NCBI RefSeq assembly: GCF_964340395.1 | Contig: NC_135566.1 | Location: 14,870,501 to 14,934,500 of the forward strand | Origin: Glandiceps talaboti | Lineage: Eukaryota > Hemichordata > Enteropneusta > Spengelidae | DNA length: 64,000 bases | Reading direction: 5' to 3' | Shown: piece by piece, positions 20,228 to 33,900 of the stretch | Position numbering within the stretch: position 1 is the first letter of the stretch | How the letters are laid out: the number at the start of each line of letters is the position of its first letter | Translations under genes and position numbers: made by a program | The notes under the pieces: model-generated | Told to the model about the DNA's origin: nothing | The model's database searches: none | Seen by the model: the letters and a program-made list of their open reading frames with translations, nothing else

Positions 20228-21771
20228 CTTGCTGCTCACTTTCGCTCTGTACGAAACGTTGTTATTCACAATCAAACCAGTTCTTACTGGAAAATAGCTC
20301 TACTTGTCGTTCGATCCAGCGTCATAATACAATCAATCAATGACCTCATATATCAACAGCGCCCTCTATCAGGTCATGATATATTTTTTCGTTTAAAAAA
20401 GGGACACCCTTCTGGCATGTCTGGAGACTGCCCGGCCGGGGAGACTGCCACATTTGTGACGTTGGTACATCGACGTCTGTTGGTGGTAACAAAAGAATGT
20501 AAATACTTTGTTATTGAATATTTTTATTTCTGGAGTGTGTTTTCTACAATATTTGTAACGGATAAAGCAAATATTCGTCTGATGAATATGTCTGATATAG
20601 TACGACAAAATGATTGCGTTATTTATAACAGTAGACAATGAAGGTAGTCGAATCTCTCACACTCACCGATCTTGAGATCGGAAACCACGAAAATCATCTA
20701 GACCGTAATATGAAAGACATGTTGAGCTGAAACAAATTTTCAATGCATGAGGATCTGAATTAATGCCAAAACCAAAGTTGAGAACATGTATTATGTACCA
20801 AAAAAATGTACATGAGAAAAGGCAATTATTTTACTATATTTCAACCACTCCGCGCAATAATAGAACAAGTTAAAACTTTCTATGGAGTTGAAAGGGAAAC
20901 TGGTCCATTCTGTCATCTTGTTAAAGACACAAAACTTATATGAAACTTTTAAATGAAGATGGATAGCAGTTTATATTTTTTTTATTGTAACGTATGGAAA
21001 AATAGGAAAACTTGTGTTGTCCAAGCAAGGTAATACACGTGATAAAATTCTTAATTGACACTGCAAATTTTATTTCATATATAGTATGATTCATGTACTC
21101 AGAGGAAACACTTATATAAATATTATGACCATGCGACTGATTCATTGTTGAATCATATTTTTTTAATGTACGTATTTTTCTTTATCTTACAAGATCTTAT
21201 AATTCTTGTCTTTTTATGGTGACTTTGCATCGTATATACTGCATTGTGTATCCTGTATGTGCAATATTTATTTATTCTGTATAAAATGCGAGCTTAGCTG
21301 GTTCCCTAACGGCCATGTAGAGAAATCTTTTCGTTTATAACAATCCCTCTTGTAAACTTTCGTCCTTTGTTTTTGTGTATAGTGTTAGATTCTTTCTCAT
21401 TTAATTATAATTTGTTATCAATTATATTTGCATACTTAACTTTTTTGTTGATTTTAATTTCAAATTGTATAAATGTGACTCCTTTACTTTTGCAATAAGT
21501 GTTGGCGCCACTAATTATTCAAAATAGATTCCTAAAAAAAACATCTAAACGACAATAAGGTAATGTGCACTACTTCTTACGTCGTACGTTTTTTGAGTTT
21601 ACACAGGTAAAGCAATCTGCATACCCAACAGGCCGGGTACATGCAAGTACACGCCCTCCGGCTCCAAGTCATAGCCTTGATTTCACCAACGAAACAATAA
21701 ACAAACATACGCCATCTGCGTAACAACAAATTATTTATTCAAAATGGCGAGAAACCCTGTAGACGAAAAAG
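20228..21771. promoter_or_regulatory. Divergent promoter region between CDIPT and gene 3
   Basis: About 1.5 kb separate the two start codons, which point away from each other, so 5'UTRs and promoters of both genes lie here. A CTCF-like motif in minus orientation (reverse complement TGATAGAGGGCGCT, 20358-20371) is close to the CDIPT start. I see no clear TATA box and no coding exon in this stretch. Confidence 0.5.
20358..20371 (-). promoter_or_regulatory. CTCF-like site near CDIPT start
   Basis: The reverse complement TGATAGAGGGCGCT fits the right half of the CTCF core (AGAGGGCGC). It lies 130 bp upstream of the CDIPT start codon. Assignment is by motif only. Confidence 0.35.
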
Positions 21772-21800
21772 ATGTGCGATTCTGTAGATTTACCGCCTGA
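21744..21800 (+). CDS. Upstream ORF overlapping the gene 3 start
   Basis: ATG at 21744 in a strong context (AAAATGG) opens an 18-codon frame ending TGA at 21800. It is out of frame with, and overlaps, the main start at 21772. If the transcript begins upstream of it, most ribosomes would meet this ATG first, which would lower expression of gene 3 unless they scan past it. Confidence 0.45.
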   Translation: MARNPVDEKDVRFCRFTA

Positions 21801-21909
21801 AAACCACCGTCTTGCTCTGCTGCTTGCACGTGCACTTAGACAGGCGGATGCCGACAGTTTCCTTACAGTTTACGACGATATTATACCGACAGATTTACCC
21901 ATAACACAG
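21772..21909 (+). CDS. Gene 3 exon 1 (start)
   Basis: An in-frame TAG at 21760-21762 precedes the ATG at 21772, so this is the first possible start. It gives 46 codons, MCDSVDLPPENHRLA onward, and a donor ACACAG|GTAATG in phase 0. An overlapping upstream ORF is annotated separately. Confidence 0.82.
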
Positions 21910-24900
21910 GTAATGTTTTGGCGAGTCTCATTCGCCCAATCTCTGTAACGTTAGCTGGTCGCCGCTATCGTTCACACACATTCCTGGATAACTCATGTTT
22001 CGTACAGAATATAAATGTCTGAATGTAGATTTTTTTTGAAATGTTAATAATTCTTTTTCACTAAGTTCTTGGCAGTGCTTGGCTTTAGATTGCTTGTCAT
22101 AACTATGGAGATTTTCGTTAAATTCCAAGCGTGAATTTTGGCACTGTAATTTTGTAAGTTTTGTTTCGTCTTGTATGCATCTGCTCATCCCAGGGCCTTA
22201 CAGCATAATATCTGCCATGCCTGTGCATGAACGTTATATTAATTTCAGTCCTTTGTGATAACGGTGTTTTGCATATTTACTTTTTTTAAGCAAAATATTG
22301 TTTGAATGGCGTGTCTCCGTTCTTGTAATAATATACAGCTCGCATCAGATGTTACTTATCACGAAAAAAACATCAAATCATGATGACAAACCGATGCCCT
22401 TTTGACCTTTGTTGAATCAGACAGCCGTTTGTTGCGCCTGCTCTGTTGAGGTCTGCATACTGCCCTGTTAACACGCACACACTTCGCTCTGACAACCGAC
22501 CCGAACTTTCCAGTAAGAAATTTTCATCCTAATTGCATTTTTTGTAACGTTTATTTGTTTAAAATATTTTTTCGGTTTAGTAGAAATATTTTTTTTCAGT
22601 TCAAGTGGGCGTCTTTCAAGTTTCAATAGGTTTTACGTGAGCATAGCACATTACCGTTGCGTTACACATAGTTTTCCATATTGTTTGTCGCCAACATGGA
22701 TGAATTTGATTATGTTACAGGTTACAGTCGTTATCTTACGCTTAATAGACATATTATTACTGACTGATATGGTGTATTGTTGTTGTCATTAGGGTACTCA
22801 AATACAGATAGCTGGTTTGAGTCAAACCAAATTAGCTCTCTAAAAACAGAAACCACTGTGTTAGTTGGGGAAAAAAACGAGAGAGAAAAAAATCGCAGAG
22901 AAAATGCTTTTCAACATGCCAGCTATGTACAGAGGTATTTGCAGCAGAGTTCCAAACTTGTTGTGGTATTGGATTTGAATTTCTTCAGATAGAGACATAC
23001 AGATTACATACCATATACAACGGCTAATTAGTTTATAATTGCAGGCAAGTTTTCTATACCCTGTGATAATGTCACTAATATTTTTATAATGGTATTATTT
23101 AATTTAGACAATATCTGAGTGAAGTACCCCTGATAATACAAAATTAATCATATAGCATATTTTCTCCTTGTTTTGTTAAACGGATTTTACAACACAGATA
23201 ATAATTTCCTTTTTGTCATTTTTTTTCAATTACGGGACACTTCAAAACATTTTTAAAAAAGGGGGGGGGGGTCCCCATTCATTTGATTGACCCCTGTTTG
23301 ATAAATAATTTTCATCATATTATAAATGTATAACTTATGAGTTAAACCTGCTAAGTCATCTTTCGCTGTCCTGGTACACAGTAGTATCCATTGTATTCCA
23401 ATATTTCCCACAATACACTGACCTTCCATAATGACAGGTTTCAACCAGCTATTCAGCAGTTAAAATTTATTTTACATGGATAATTTTATATCTGTGTGAC
23501 ACATGCATATATTGTGTAATGTTGTGGCCTTGGAATTATATGCTTAATGGTAGGTGTCATTGAAACTGCATACGTACTACAAGACTTCATACTGCATATA
23601 AATTATTGTCATTACTAAGGGAGATTTTCCAAATCCTCTTAACTGAGCTTTTGAAACCAGCCATTGCTGTATAACACCATGCATCATTACTGTCTTCCAT
23701 GTCGGATACTTCAGTTTGTTCTCTGACGTTAAATTTATAGATTTTATGTTGTATGTTTTCGCTGTGATCTTTCTGTTGTCGTCATAAACCACTCAGACTT
23801 ACAGTTGATAAATTGTTATCACTCGTACAAATGCCGAAATACAAAGAGAGGTTAGCACGACATGTGTACCTTCATTATTAATTATGGCTCTGTGTATACA
23901 TATATGTAGAGCCTGTGGTATAAATATAGATACTAGTAAACACAGGTGACATTTATGATGACGACTATAAAGTACCAGGAGAAAGTGAAATTTTGTGTTA
24001 CCGGTGTTACGGTAGTCAATGTTTCTATCTTTAATTTATAACATAGAACTCAATTACAAAAGAATTCATTGTAATACAGCAGACTGTTGTAAACTATATC
24101 ACATGTTAAAATATAGAAATTTGTCTTGAATGTAATGTTTTTGACATGGTAAGTTGTTGAATGTGATTAACAGCAAGTTTGACAAATTACAGGGCAAGTT
24201 TATGAGCAATATTATGTGAAGTGTCATTGTGTGTCTTGCTTGAGGTGTTTCCGATAGCTTGTGCTCATATTGACTTAAAATAGAAGTTAAGTGTAACTTG
24301 ATTTAAAACTTAGGGTATATTTTTTTGAATTCTCAATTAAGCTTCCATCATGTAGCACACTAACCTTTATATATGACACAGGAGTGAACCCTACGAGACA
24401 CGAGTGCATTATTATGTAAGGAACTCTGTACTCAGGGTATTTGCATGAATGCCTGAGTGTGTTCTCTGATATGTTCTCTGTGACCATACTTTTACAAATG
24501 AAGCAAATGAATAATTCAGCCGTAAACACCATAAGCATGACCGCAAATACCCCTGCATATCCAAACTCGTGTTCATACGTCATGGGGTCACCATTTTGTT
24601 TCTATTACTTATGGTTATGTTTGTCTGTTCTTTTTAGTGCGTATGAATTTTAGAACTTTTTACACATATAACCGTCTATCTCAATCTCGCACGGTTGTCG
24701 TTCTATTCCATAACATTCAGATATAGTCAGGTTTATAACCAACTATGTCAAGCCTAGCATACCTTGAAAAATAATTTTTTTTCAAAACGTCGCATTGCAT
24801 CGATTTATTTAGACTTTCTCACGCGTTCCTTTTCGAACACTATATGTTCAAGTGTTTTCATGTGCATGGAATGCTTATAATATGCTTATTTGTGTATAGG

Positions 24901-27900
24901 TATACAATCTATGTTAATTATAATTTCACAGTGCAAATACCAATACATGTAGTATCATGTGTACTATGAAAGGAAGTAAACTGGTACATACATGTAATGT
25001 AATGATGCATTTCGTAACAATATCAGTATATTTTAAAAAATCAGTCCTTCACTGACCAGATGGACATAATTGTGTTTAGAAAAGAACTCCAGTTTAATAC
25101 TCACTGCATGACTTTGATCAGTTATGGGCCAACCCATGTCAGATGAAATCAGATTTTTTTTTTATTTGGAATCAATTTTTGATGTAGGTATTAAACATGA
25201 TGATATAAAATGGCGATTATTTTCTGTGTCATGACATGTTTCTGACCTGCCAAATTGGCTCTCATAGTGAGCACTGTTTGAAAAAATTTTAACCTGTGTA
25301 TTGGAATGTTCCCAGTGTTTTTCTAAATCCAAACAGTAGTCATCCATGTGACAGTTTTCATCATATAGAGTTAACTTACAGATCCAATTTAGTCATAAGT
25401 TCCATTTTCTTAAGGAGAAAATTTCCAACCTGCTAAATCCAGCAGATTCAAATTATATTACAATATATGTACATTACCAACATATCTGTTTGATGACCTG
25501 TAAGGTCAGTGTTTGTGGTCGGGGCGTGAATTTAACTCCTACGCTTGGTAGTCAGATTTAGCCAAGTGAATACTTTCATCTACAGTTTTCTATTGATATC
25601 CATTAATCTAAAACTACCACCATGTAAGGGATGATCGCACAATGTCACACAAGCTCAATAAACAAACTTCATTTGTCTTCATTCCTTTAAGGGGTATTGG
25701 GTCTGGCATCAAATTGATCAATGCTATCGTTGAACTGAATTTTCGCACTTCTAACCAAAATTTTGAAAACTTTCACACCTTCAATTATAACAGGTTCTGT
25801 ATTTACTACCAAGATGTTGATAAGTTGATTAAAATTGACTTCAAATATGATATACAGTATTGGGTTTCCAGTAGTATTTTAATGTGTTTACCATCATGTT
25901 TTTACATCGCATCGACCGTAGTGGTGTGACCGCTACAATTTTCATCATGGTTTACATCATATACAAATGTGTCAATGTTGCACCTGTGAACGTTCATTCA
26001 GGGGGAGAAGGAGGGAATTTTACGGAGTTCGTTTATTGAACTTGTGCGACATTATGTGATTGTCCCAAAGTTTGGTTGTTTATCATGTGATGTTTATTAG
26101 TCTATATGTGCCCTGAGCTAACCCTAATTTTGAGTGGTGTTACGATTATAGTAGACTGTAAGATATGTCGTGACGTGGGTTGGCCGATGTGTGAGGGTGC
26201 CCCGTCACGGCGTACTTTACAGACTACAATTATAGTTGTTAAACCCCAAATGTCTGAATCCCACAGTCTTGGATTAGTACTATATCCTATCAGTATTGTG
26301 GAATTACAAGGGTTAATTTGGATCATTCCTTTGTCCAGGACCAGCTTTGTCTACTTTCTATCACTCTGCTAGTCTAATTCCTATACGGTATCGTTAATTG
26401 ATTTATACCAGGGCCTCCACTCACAGTATAGTCAAAGTCATTACTCTAGAAGTCCTGAGATACATGAGATGCAGTTTAAAATTCATCCACAGCCACCCAC
26501 ACAGTCCCTCATAAAGGTCTAGTGTTTATTGGGGCAGTTACATAATGTCCACAGTTGGAATTCACTGATTGGATGAATAACTTTTTGTGCTGATTGAGGG
26601 GCTTTGACCAGACGTGGTTTAGTTGGAAACAATGTTGGCATCCAGACTATCACTCTGCCAGACTACTAGTTTTCAAAGTAAAATATTAATCCCAATTTGC
26701 CAACATTTTACTTTAACAACATTAATGTTAATCTAGTTTGCATTTTTAAGAGACACTACCACCAGTAATGCATATTTTCTGTGTCATAAATTTTCCTATT
26801 TTTAGTACTCTGAGTATAGCTGTTAAAATCAATTGTCATTCTATACCCACAAAGCTGGTCATATTTTGTTCTCGATTACAGGAAAACACTTTCAATGTAT
26901 GAGGTGGCACCAGATGTTTTGTAACATTTGTTCAGGGATAGCCATATAATGTTGTCTCCAAATATGAATTCAAATGCAGAAAATATGAAATGTTTTTTTA
27001 ATGTAACTTGGCATTTAAGGCAGGAAATGGTGCAGGTTTTCTTCTGTATTATAGCTGTAGAAAGTCATACGGTTGTAAGGAAATAGAAGGTGTATAAAAT
27101 ATTTCAATTATATTTAATAAAAGTGGTATGTTTCTTTCTAAAGGTATTGTTTGCAACACTTTTTTTTTTCCAGGTTGAAATTATAAAAGAAACAGCAAGG
27201 GAATTAGCTGACCTTCCACAGGAAGAATTCAGGGAAAAAGAACAATTTTACATCAGCATGAACTCTGTCACTGACCCTGTAGACAGTGGGCTTTGTAGTG
27301 TTAGTAGCACCAGTAGTATACACAGTCAGGACTATCTAACTGAAGAGAGTGACATATCCAGAAAGGGACTCAAACATTCAGACTCTGTAACCAAAGATGA
27401 AAACGATACATGGGAAGGTGAGCAAGAAGGTGCACCATTTGGATACCCACCGTCATTTCCGGCTGTGATGAAGTCAGCCGCTGGACTCCTAAATAACGGC
27501 AGTACCAGTGCAAGTATTACTTGTCCTCCAGCTGAACCCATCACTGAAGCAAACCTCATCCAACAAGTAGAACAGCAGTTGAGTACAGAGAAGTCTGTAC
27601 AGCAGAGTGAGGAGGAGGAGAATAGAGGCTATAGATGTGAGGTGCAATCCAGCGAAGATATGCTACATTCTGGAGATGGGGAGGTCACAGGTGATACTGG
27701 AACCGCAAAGAAAAAGAGGAAAAAGAAGAAAAAGAAAAAGAAAGGTATGTGAGTTATGGATTACTCTAATCTTTGTGGTGGAAATATGTCTTTGTGGACT
27801 GTGGACTGTGGTTGCGAGAGAAGAACTCGATCTTAGAAGACATCTAAGTTGTATAGTCAAGTGCCGCAACACATTCAGAGATTTTCGTCAATACTTTGAG

Positions 27901-30900
27901 ACAAAAATGTTTGGATGGAAAACTTGTATCATGCATGAGGTGCCATGAATCTTACTTTTACATGTAGTGTAGCTTTAATTTTGGTGAGATGAAAAAACAT
28001 CTAACTTCAAATCTGAGGATTAATATTTTAAGACAATAGTTTTCAATGTAGTAGTATGCCTAGTCTACGTTTTGTAGTTCCAAACAGGGACAGTATTACA
28101 TATTAAAAACGTCATCACTTTCCCAGTCTAGTCAAGGCCCTGACGAAAGGTGTTAATTGTGGTTCTACATTGTGGTTCTACCCCATAGTGAGCGAAGTGC
28201 GAACGGCGCATGTCAGTAGTAATCCATCACAAATTGACAAGCTGTCATCATCATTCTCATGTTTCTAGGAGCTAGGATGGTCCAACCAGGACTCCACCTC
28301 TGAATATGTAATACTGTCCCTGTCTGGAACTAGACTATAGTATGCCAAAATGTGGTACAGAAATTAGATTATGGACGTATTCTTTTCCTTAGTTAATACA
28401 TATATAGCACATTTTATCCAATACATCATAGACCCTAGAGTTAAATGGTTCACTCCAAGGTCTATGAGTACACCATATACCAATAGCCAGTTTACAATCC
28501 AAACTCAAGATGCCAAGGATTGTGGGATCATTTGTAGTTTGAGTAATTTTGAATCTAGAGTGATCAGAATGATAATAACCTTCCTGCGAGGGGTGGGTAA
28601 ACAAGACTAGACTATTTGTTTTTCAAAATATTGTGACAAAACTGTTTATAATTGTGATTGCTGTAATATTATTAAATGAATGAGAGTATGTTTCCCAGAA
28701 TGCACCATTCTTGAATCATGATGTTCAAGATGGCAGGTTCATGACCTTGCAAACCCTCCATCTTGAATGGTGCATTATGGGAAATATGAATATGAATCAA
28801 TCAGTGTTGTAAAAATATTGTCATATTCTGTGTAATCACAAATAATCTGGTCTTGGGACCCTTACAGGAGGACTATTCTATCGATCACCCCAGATTAGGT
28901 ACTTATGATAAGGGTGAGGTTTTTTTTTTTTTTGTTTCTCATCTCCAATGGAATAGTCAGGCGGGGCGGGTGGGCGAAATAAAAAAAAAAGGGGGCAAGA
29001 AAAAAAAATCTATATTTTTTCAGTTCTATTCTCTCTCCTTTCTGTCCTGTCAGGCTCTCTACAACTTATTTTCTCTTCTCTTTATTGAATTCCTTGTTAC
29101 AAGTCTCTTTCCTTCATTTTAGCAAGGTTGACAAGTCCGTATAACAACTTTGTAAGAAGATGATTGAATACTTATCATCCTGATGGGTGTATATCTGTAG
29201 CCATGAACTATTGTATGATATTATCAGGAGTACTAATACATTCGTCTTATTAATCAAAGTGGTATTGCCATCGTTAACAAGTTATTTTCAGATTTTCCAA
29301 TTTGAACTTCAGTGTGTAACTTTTTGAAACACTTATTACATGATTGTCATCAGTGTGCGAGATGAATTTTTATTTATATAAATCATTACTTCTATGAAAC
29401 ATTTTTCTTCAGTGTGAACTTGTCAAAATAATCCACCAGATAACATGTAAACATTTCTAGAACTCAGAACTCCTTTGGGATTTACTGTTTAAAAGTAATT
29501 ACAAGTAATAATGTAAACATCGGAATCATGCATGTCATGGGTCATGAAGTCGATCATTTCCCCGATGATACATTGTATAACTGATTTAAAGCTAAAAACT
29601 GGTCAAGAAATTAGGAATGCAGTATGACTTTTATCAATTTTAAGCATAATTTTGAAAATGATGGAAATATTCTGAGCTATTATTACATTGCAGCAAAATG
29701 TACTGCGCGACTGTATTAATTTCGAGCCCTGTCCCTCATCAAACCTCAACGGCTTCAGCCATGATGAAAGACACATGCTGCTCTGATGTAACAAAGGGGT
29801 GGGGGTGGGGGGGGGGGGGGGGTAGACGGCAGTGTTCTGCCAAGGTTTCCAACAAGTGGGGACAAAGGCCCCTTGTTGCAAAAAGTGGTGTCATTTGACA
29901 GGGAGTGGGGTCAATTATTATTGTCTATGAAATATTCATATAAATTATCCCAGACCACTAGAGATACTGTGGTCTGAGATATTCCATTACGTATAGACCG
30001 TTACCTAACTACATAAAAAATTCCATTCATAATAACAGTTCCCAGTAAGCTATTTTTTGAAAATTGTGTACTACACATTACACCTTAGAAAAAGAAGGCA
30101 ATTAAGATTATGTAATTTTAAGTCATTTCTACAGAGTATATTATATATTGTTTAGAAAGATTGGACAGCCAGTTAGTCACAATTTTTAATCTGAATATCA
30201 ATGAATAGCTGTGCTCAAATTTATAATTCCCTTTTTTTCAGACAAGGACAAAGAACAACTTCAAAATAAGTCACAGTGAACATACGATTGAATAAAAACT
30301 TTGAGAAATCCTAAACTTGTAACCACTTGTTTCATTTTTAAAATTGTTAGTACACTGCTGTGTTTATTATTCCCTCTTCAAATTCATGACATTTTGAAGA
30401 AAAAAAATCCCTGACTTTAAAAAGTACCAAATGTGAACGAAAAACTTACAAATAATAGTCAAACAAACTTTAAAATAATTTATTTTTTATTAATTAACCG
30501 TTACTGGCTGTGTATCATGATTTGGTCCTGCTATATCAAATGACAGCATAGCTAGTTACATACTGTAAACTTGATACGGAAAGCTGACATTAGGTGTCCT
30601 TGAAACTCAGAACTTGAATCTTTAACTAAAACTATCAACAACGTCAAAGTTGGGATGCTCTGTAAATACCACATTATTTTTTTTCTGATTTGCACAACAA
30701 GTTCGTTCTTCATGTGTGACCGGGCGCACATGCATCGGCCGTCTATAGTGGCCATGCCAGTGATCACGCATTGACGATTCAGTGCCCAACATTCACATGT
30801 CACTGTCAACATCATGCAACAAGATCCCCCAACACAACTTTTTCGGAATCAAAATACACATGTACTCATTTAATTTAACCCATCAACAAATGGAAATCAC

Positions 30901-33900
30901 AACCTGTCCCATAAATTTGGTTTACTCAGGCTTCTGAGCTGTGGCAGATAGATGTTCCTCGTTCCGGTAGCAAGTTCAGTGTTTCGCACACGTCAGTGAG
31001 TAGGTCAGAGGTCACGACAGTGACGATAGACAAAACATGTGAGGAGAGACGTCCATTTCGACGTCTCATCTACTCCCTCTAATGTTTCAATTTGTAGATT
31101 AAGTTTATAAAAGTTGATCTTTTTGTGGCATTTTTTATGTTAACAATAGAACTGTGCGTTGTCACTGTATCTTATATGATGTCAACAAAACTTTCCCTTA
31201 TGCAGTCAGTATACTTCTTGTGGGATTGACGTCGAGTCAGAGCCTGGCCTGGTCCGGCCGTGGACTTAGATAATTTTGATGTCTGCCGTAAAATGACGCA
31301 AGGTGGGAAAATTATTGCGTCATTTGTAATTTTAGGGGGCCAATGTCGCATGGTCGTGGCCTCGGCAGAACTGGTCTAAGATGCCATGAGGAACCTTACA
31401 ATTTTGCTGTGCTCAGGGGTCGGTCGGAAATAAAAAAACTTTTTTTTTTTCTGATGTCGGAGCTGCAAATTAGGGTCGGTCGGGAGATGAGAAACAGAAA
31501 AATAAAAAGGGCCGCCCTAACTACAGATAATCCCATAGTTCGTTGCCTCTTTGAGCGTGCTCTGGTTGGAGTATGTAAATTAGAGGAAGAGGTGACACCA
31601 GATGACAACATATGTCCATAGCAAAAGTGCGCTATGACAGAAGCAACGGAGGTTTCGGCTTTCTGATATAGATGCAAATTAAAACTATCATTGTTACATG
31701 GTGATAAAAGTTATTGAATTAACAGTTTGTTTAATCACACTCACAGTAGGGTGGTGTTTCTGATGACTTCCATGATCTTGCACTGTATGTTTTGGGGACT
31801 TCCAGCGTTTACACTTATATCCACACAACAGGGGCTCATCTATCGCCCATTTGTGTAATCCATCATTTTGAACAACATTAGTTTTACTATGTGTTTTACT
31901 TTGTGTCTATCTTACCCCTGAGTATGTAAAGGTATCAAGGATAACGTTTAATTGCTTGTTTCTTGATAGTCATGGATGATATACTTGTAAATGTAATGAG
32001 TATGTTTGAACCACTCTCTAACTAAGACAATGGTTGCGTTTGCATTCCCCAGAAAAACACCAAGCAGGCTTTTATCCAGGCCTTTCTACCAGGGGCATTA
32101 TGATTAGAAAATTATTAACATAACAATATAACACTTTGTTATGCTAATTTATCACTGCTCTATGATTACTTTCGGGGGGGGGGGGGGGGGGACGACACTG
32201 ACCTACTAATTATATGGATGCCTTTAATTTTCTTTCCCCAGTGAAGGTGCTCAGGCCTCTATAGAATTTTATTTTTTGAAGACCATAACAATAATGTCAG
32301 CAAATGATTTTAATCATTTTCTTTCAGACTAATGCATATGCGCTGACCTTTACATGATGTGTTAGCCTCCAAGGGAGAATAAAAGCTTTAGACTTTAAAA
32401 AGAAAATGGGTTTATTTTGGTTTCTCATAATAGTTGATAGCTCGTCACAGGAAATGATCAATCCATCATTTGTCATATACCCTCGTTTTAAAAACATTGA
32501 ATCAAAAGTCTCTGTGACATAGTTGTCAGAATACCTTGTTCCGTTTGATGAGGCCAAATGAAATTTGTCTGATTCCTGTAACCTAGCCTCACTGCATGAA
32601 TATGATTGCAAAATGAAAATGTTGTCTGATTCGTACAACCTATATTGTGGACCTGCTTGCATGACCATGACTTCAACTTGATTCTAACTGTTGTTGCTTC
32701 ATCCCAGCTTTGCAAATATATGTTGACGTTCAGAATTTTGGTGATATATAAAATACTGTATTAATTCAGTTTCTTACTTGTACTAGCAATGTGACTTCAG
32801 TTTTCCATTGAAAAAAATGCATAGATTACAATTTTGTAAATTTTTTTAAAAATTATCCAAAGTGCACATTTCATCCTTAAACACTGTACACAGGGACATT
32901 CAGCTCCCTTGACTATACTATGAACTGTTGTGAATGCAATATAGCTACAACAGTCTGAATGGAGTCACGGAAGCACAATCTGTCATACACTGGCAGACTA
33001 GCAACAACCCTACCTTCTTTTTCACTTCCAACCGTGATATGGTGTGTAAGGTGATTCTTTGACAATAACGAATTTGGCAAATATCATCACGTTACCTTTT
33101 TGGAATATAGTTTTGAAGGGACTACATAGCATTTGAAATTTTGGCAAAATTATTACCAAATCTAGTGTTTTATTTAAGGGCGGTAAGTAGGTAAAATCTA
33201 CCGGGGTTCCCACATCATTTTACCGGGGTTCCCCACCAAAATTATGATACATTGCATGGGAAGCACTACCAGTTTTACCTCTTTCCCCCTTTCTGTTACC
33301 GGGGTTCCCAAACCTTAGCAAAACACTATATCGCATCACAATGATACTTTCTACTTTTGAATTTAATCAACTACACTTACAGAGGGACAAATGTCTATAT
33401 TTTTCAAAATGAGACCATTGAATGGTCTCATTTTGAAAAATATAGACATTTGTCCCTCTGTAAGTGTAGTTGATTAAATTCAAAAGTAGAAAGTATCATT
33501 GTGATGCGATATACTACTAATAATAATGATAATAATAATGGTATATAAATACCCATCAAATGCCTTTAACAATGAATGTCATGATCATAGTGCTGTAAAA
33601 AATTTAAAACCTATTAAAAAAACCTGTCACCACAATGGCCCTTTATACTTTCCTCTACTCTCTTGAGAGCATACAGTCCATGTACACAGCCTCTGTAAAA
33701 GCATAGGGTAAAAGTATTCACCTTTACACATGAACTTCTGTTCTACCAGGTCCCATTTAATTAAACAGCTGTGTTGACTGGAGCACAGTCGTTCAAAACT
33801 TTACCAAAGGACTCTAGCTATTTATACAAACAAATAACAGCAGCAAGGCTCAAATCAGTAACCTGTAGATGTAGATTCCAAGCCCATAACTCTAATTATT

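Larger units (their letters stand above)
21910..27173 (+). other. Gene 3 intron 1
   Basis: A 5.3-kb intron (GTAATG ... TTTTTTTTTCCAG). It contains the Harbinger-like MITE at 25628, the short element at 26153, and a poly-G run near 23262. I saw no further exon. Confidence 0.7.

Noticed and set aside
20393-20641. Open frames on both strands between CDIPT and gene 3
   Set aside because: No splice connection, unremarkable composition, located in the promoter region. Probably chance.
31343-31677. Overlapping sense and antisense frames in a GC-richer patch
   Set aside because: The patch contains a GGGTCGGTCGG repeat and a GGCCGCCCTAA string also found near 39690, so it is more likely a dispersed repeat than a gene.
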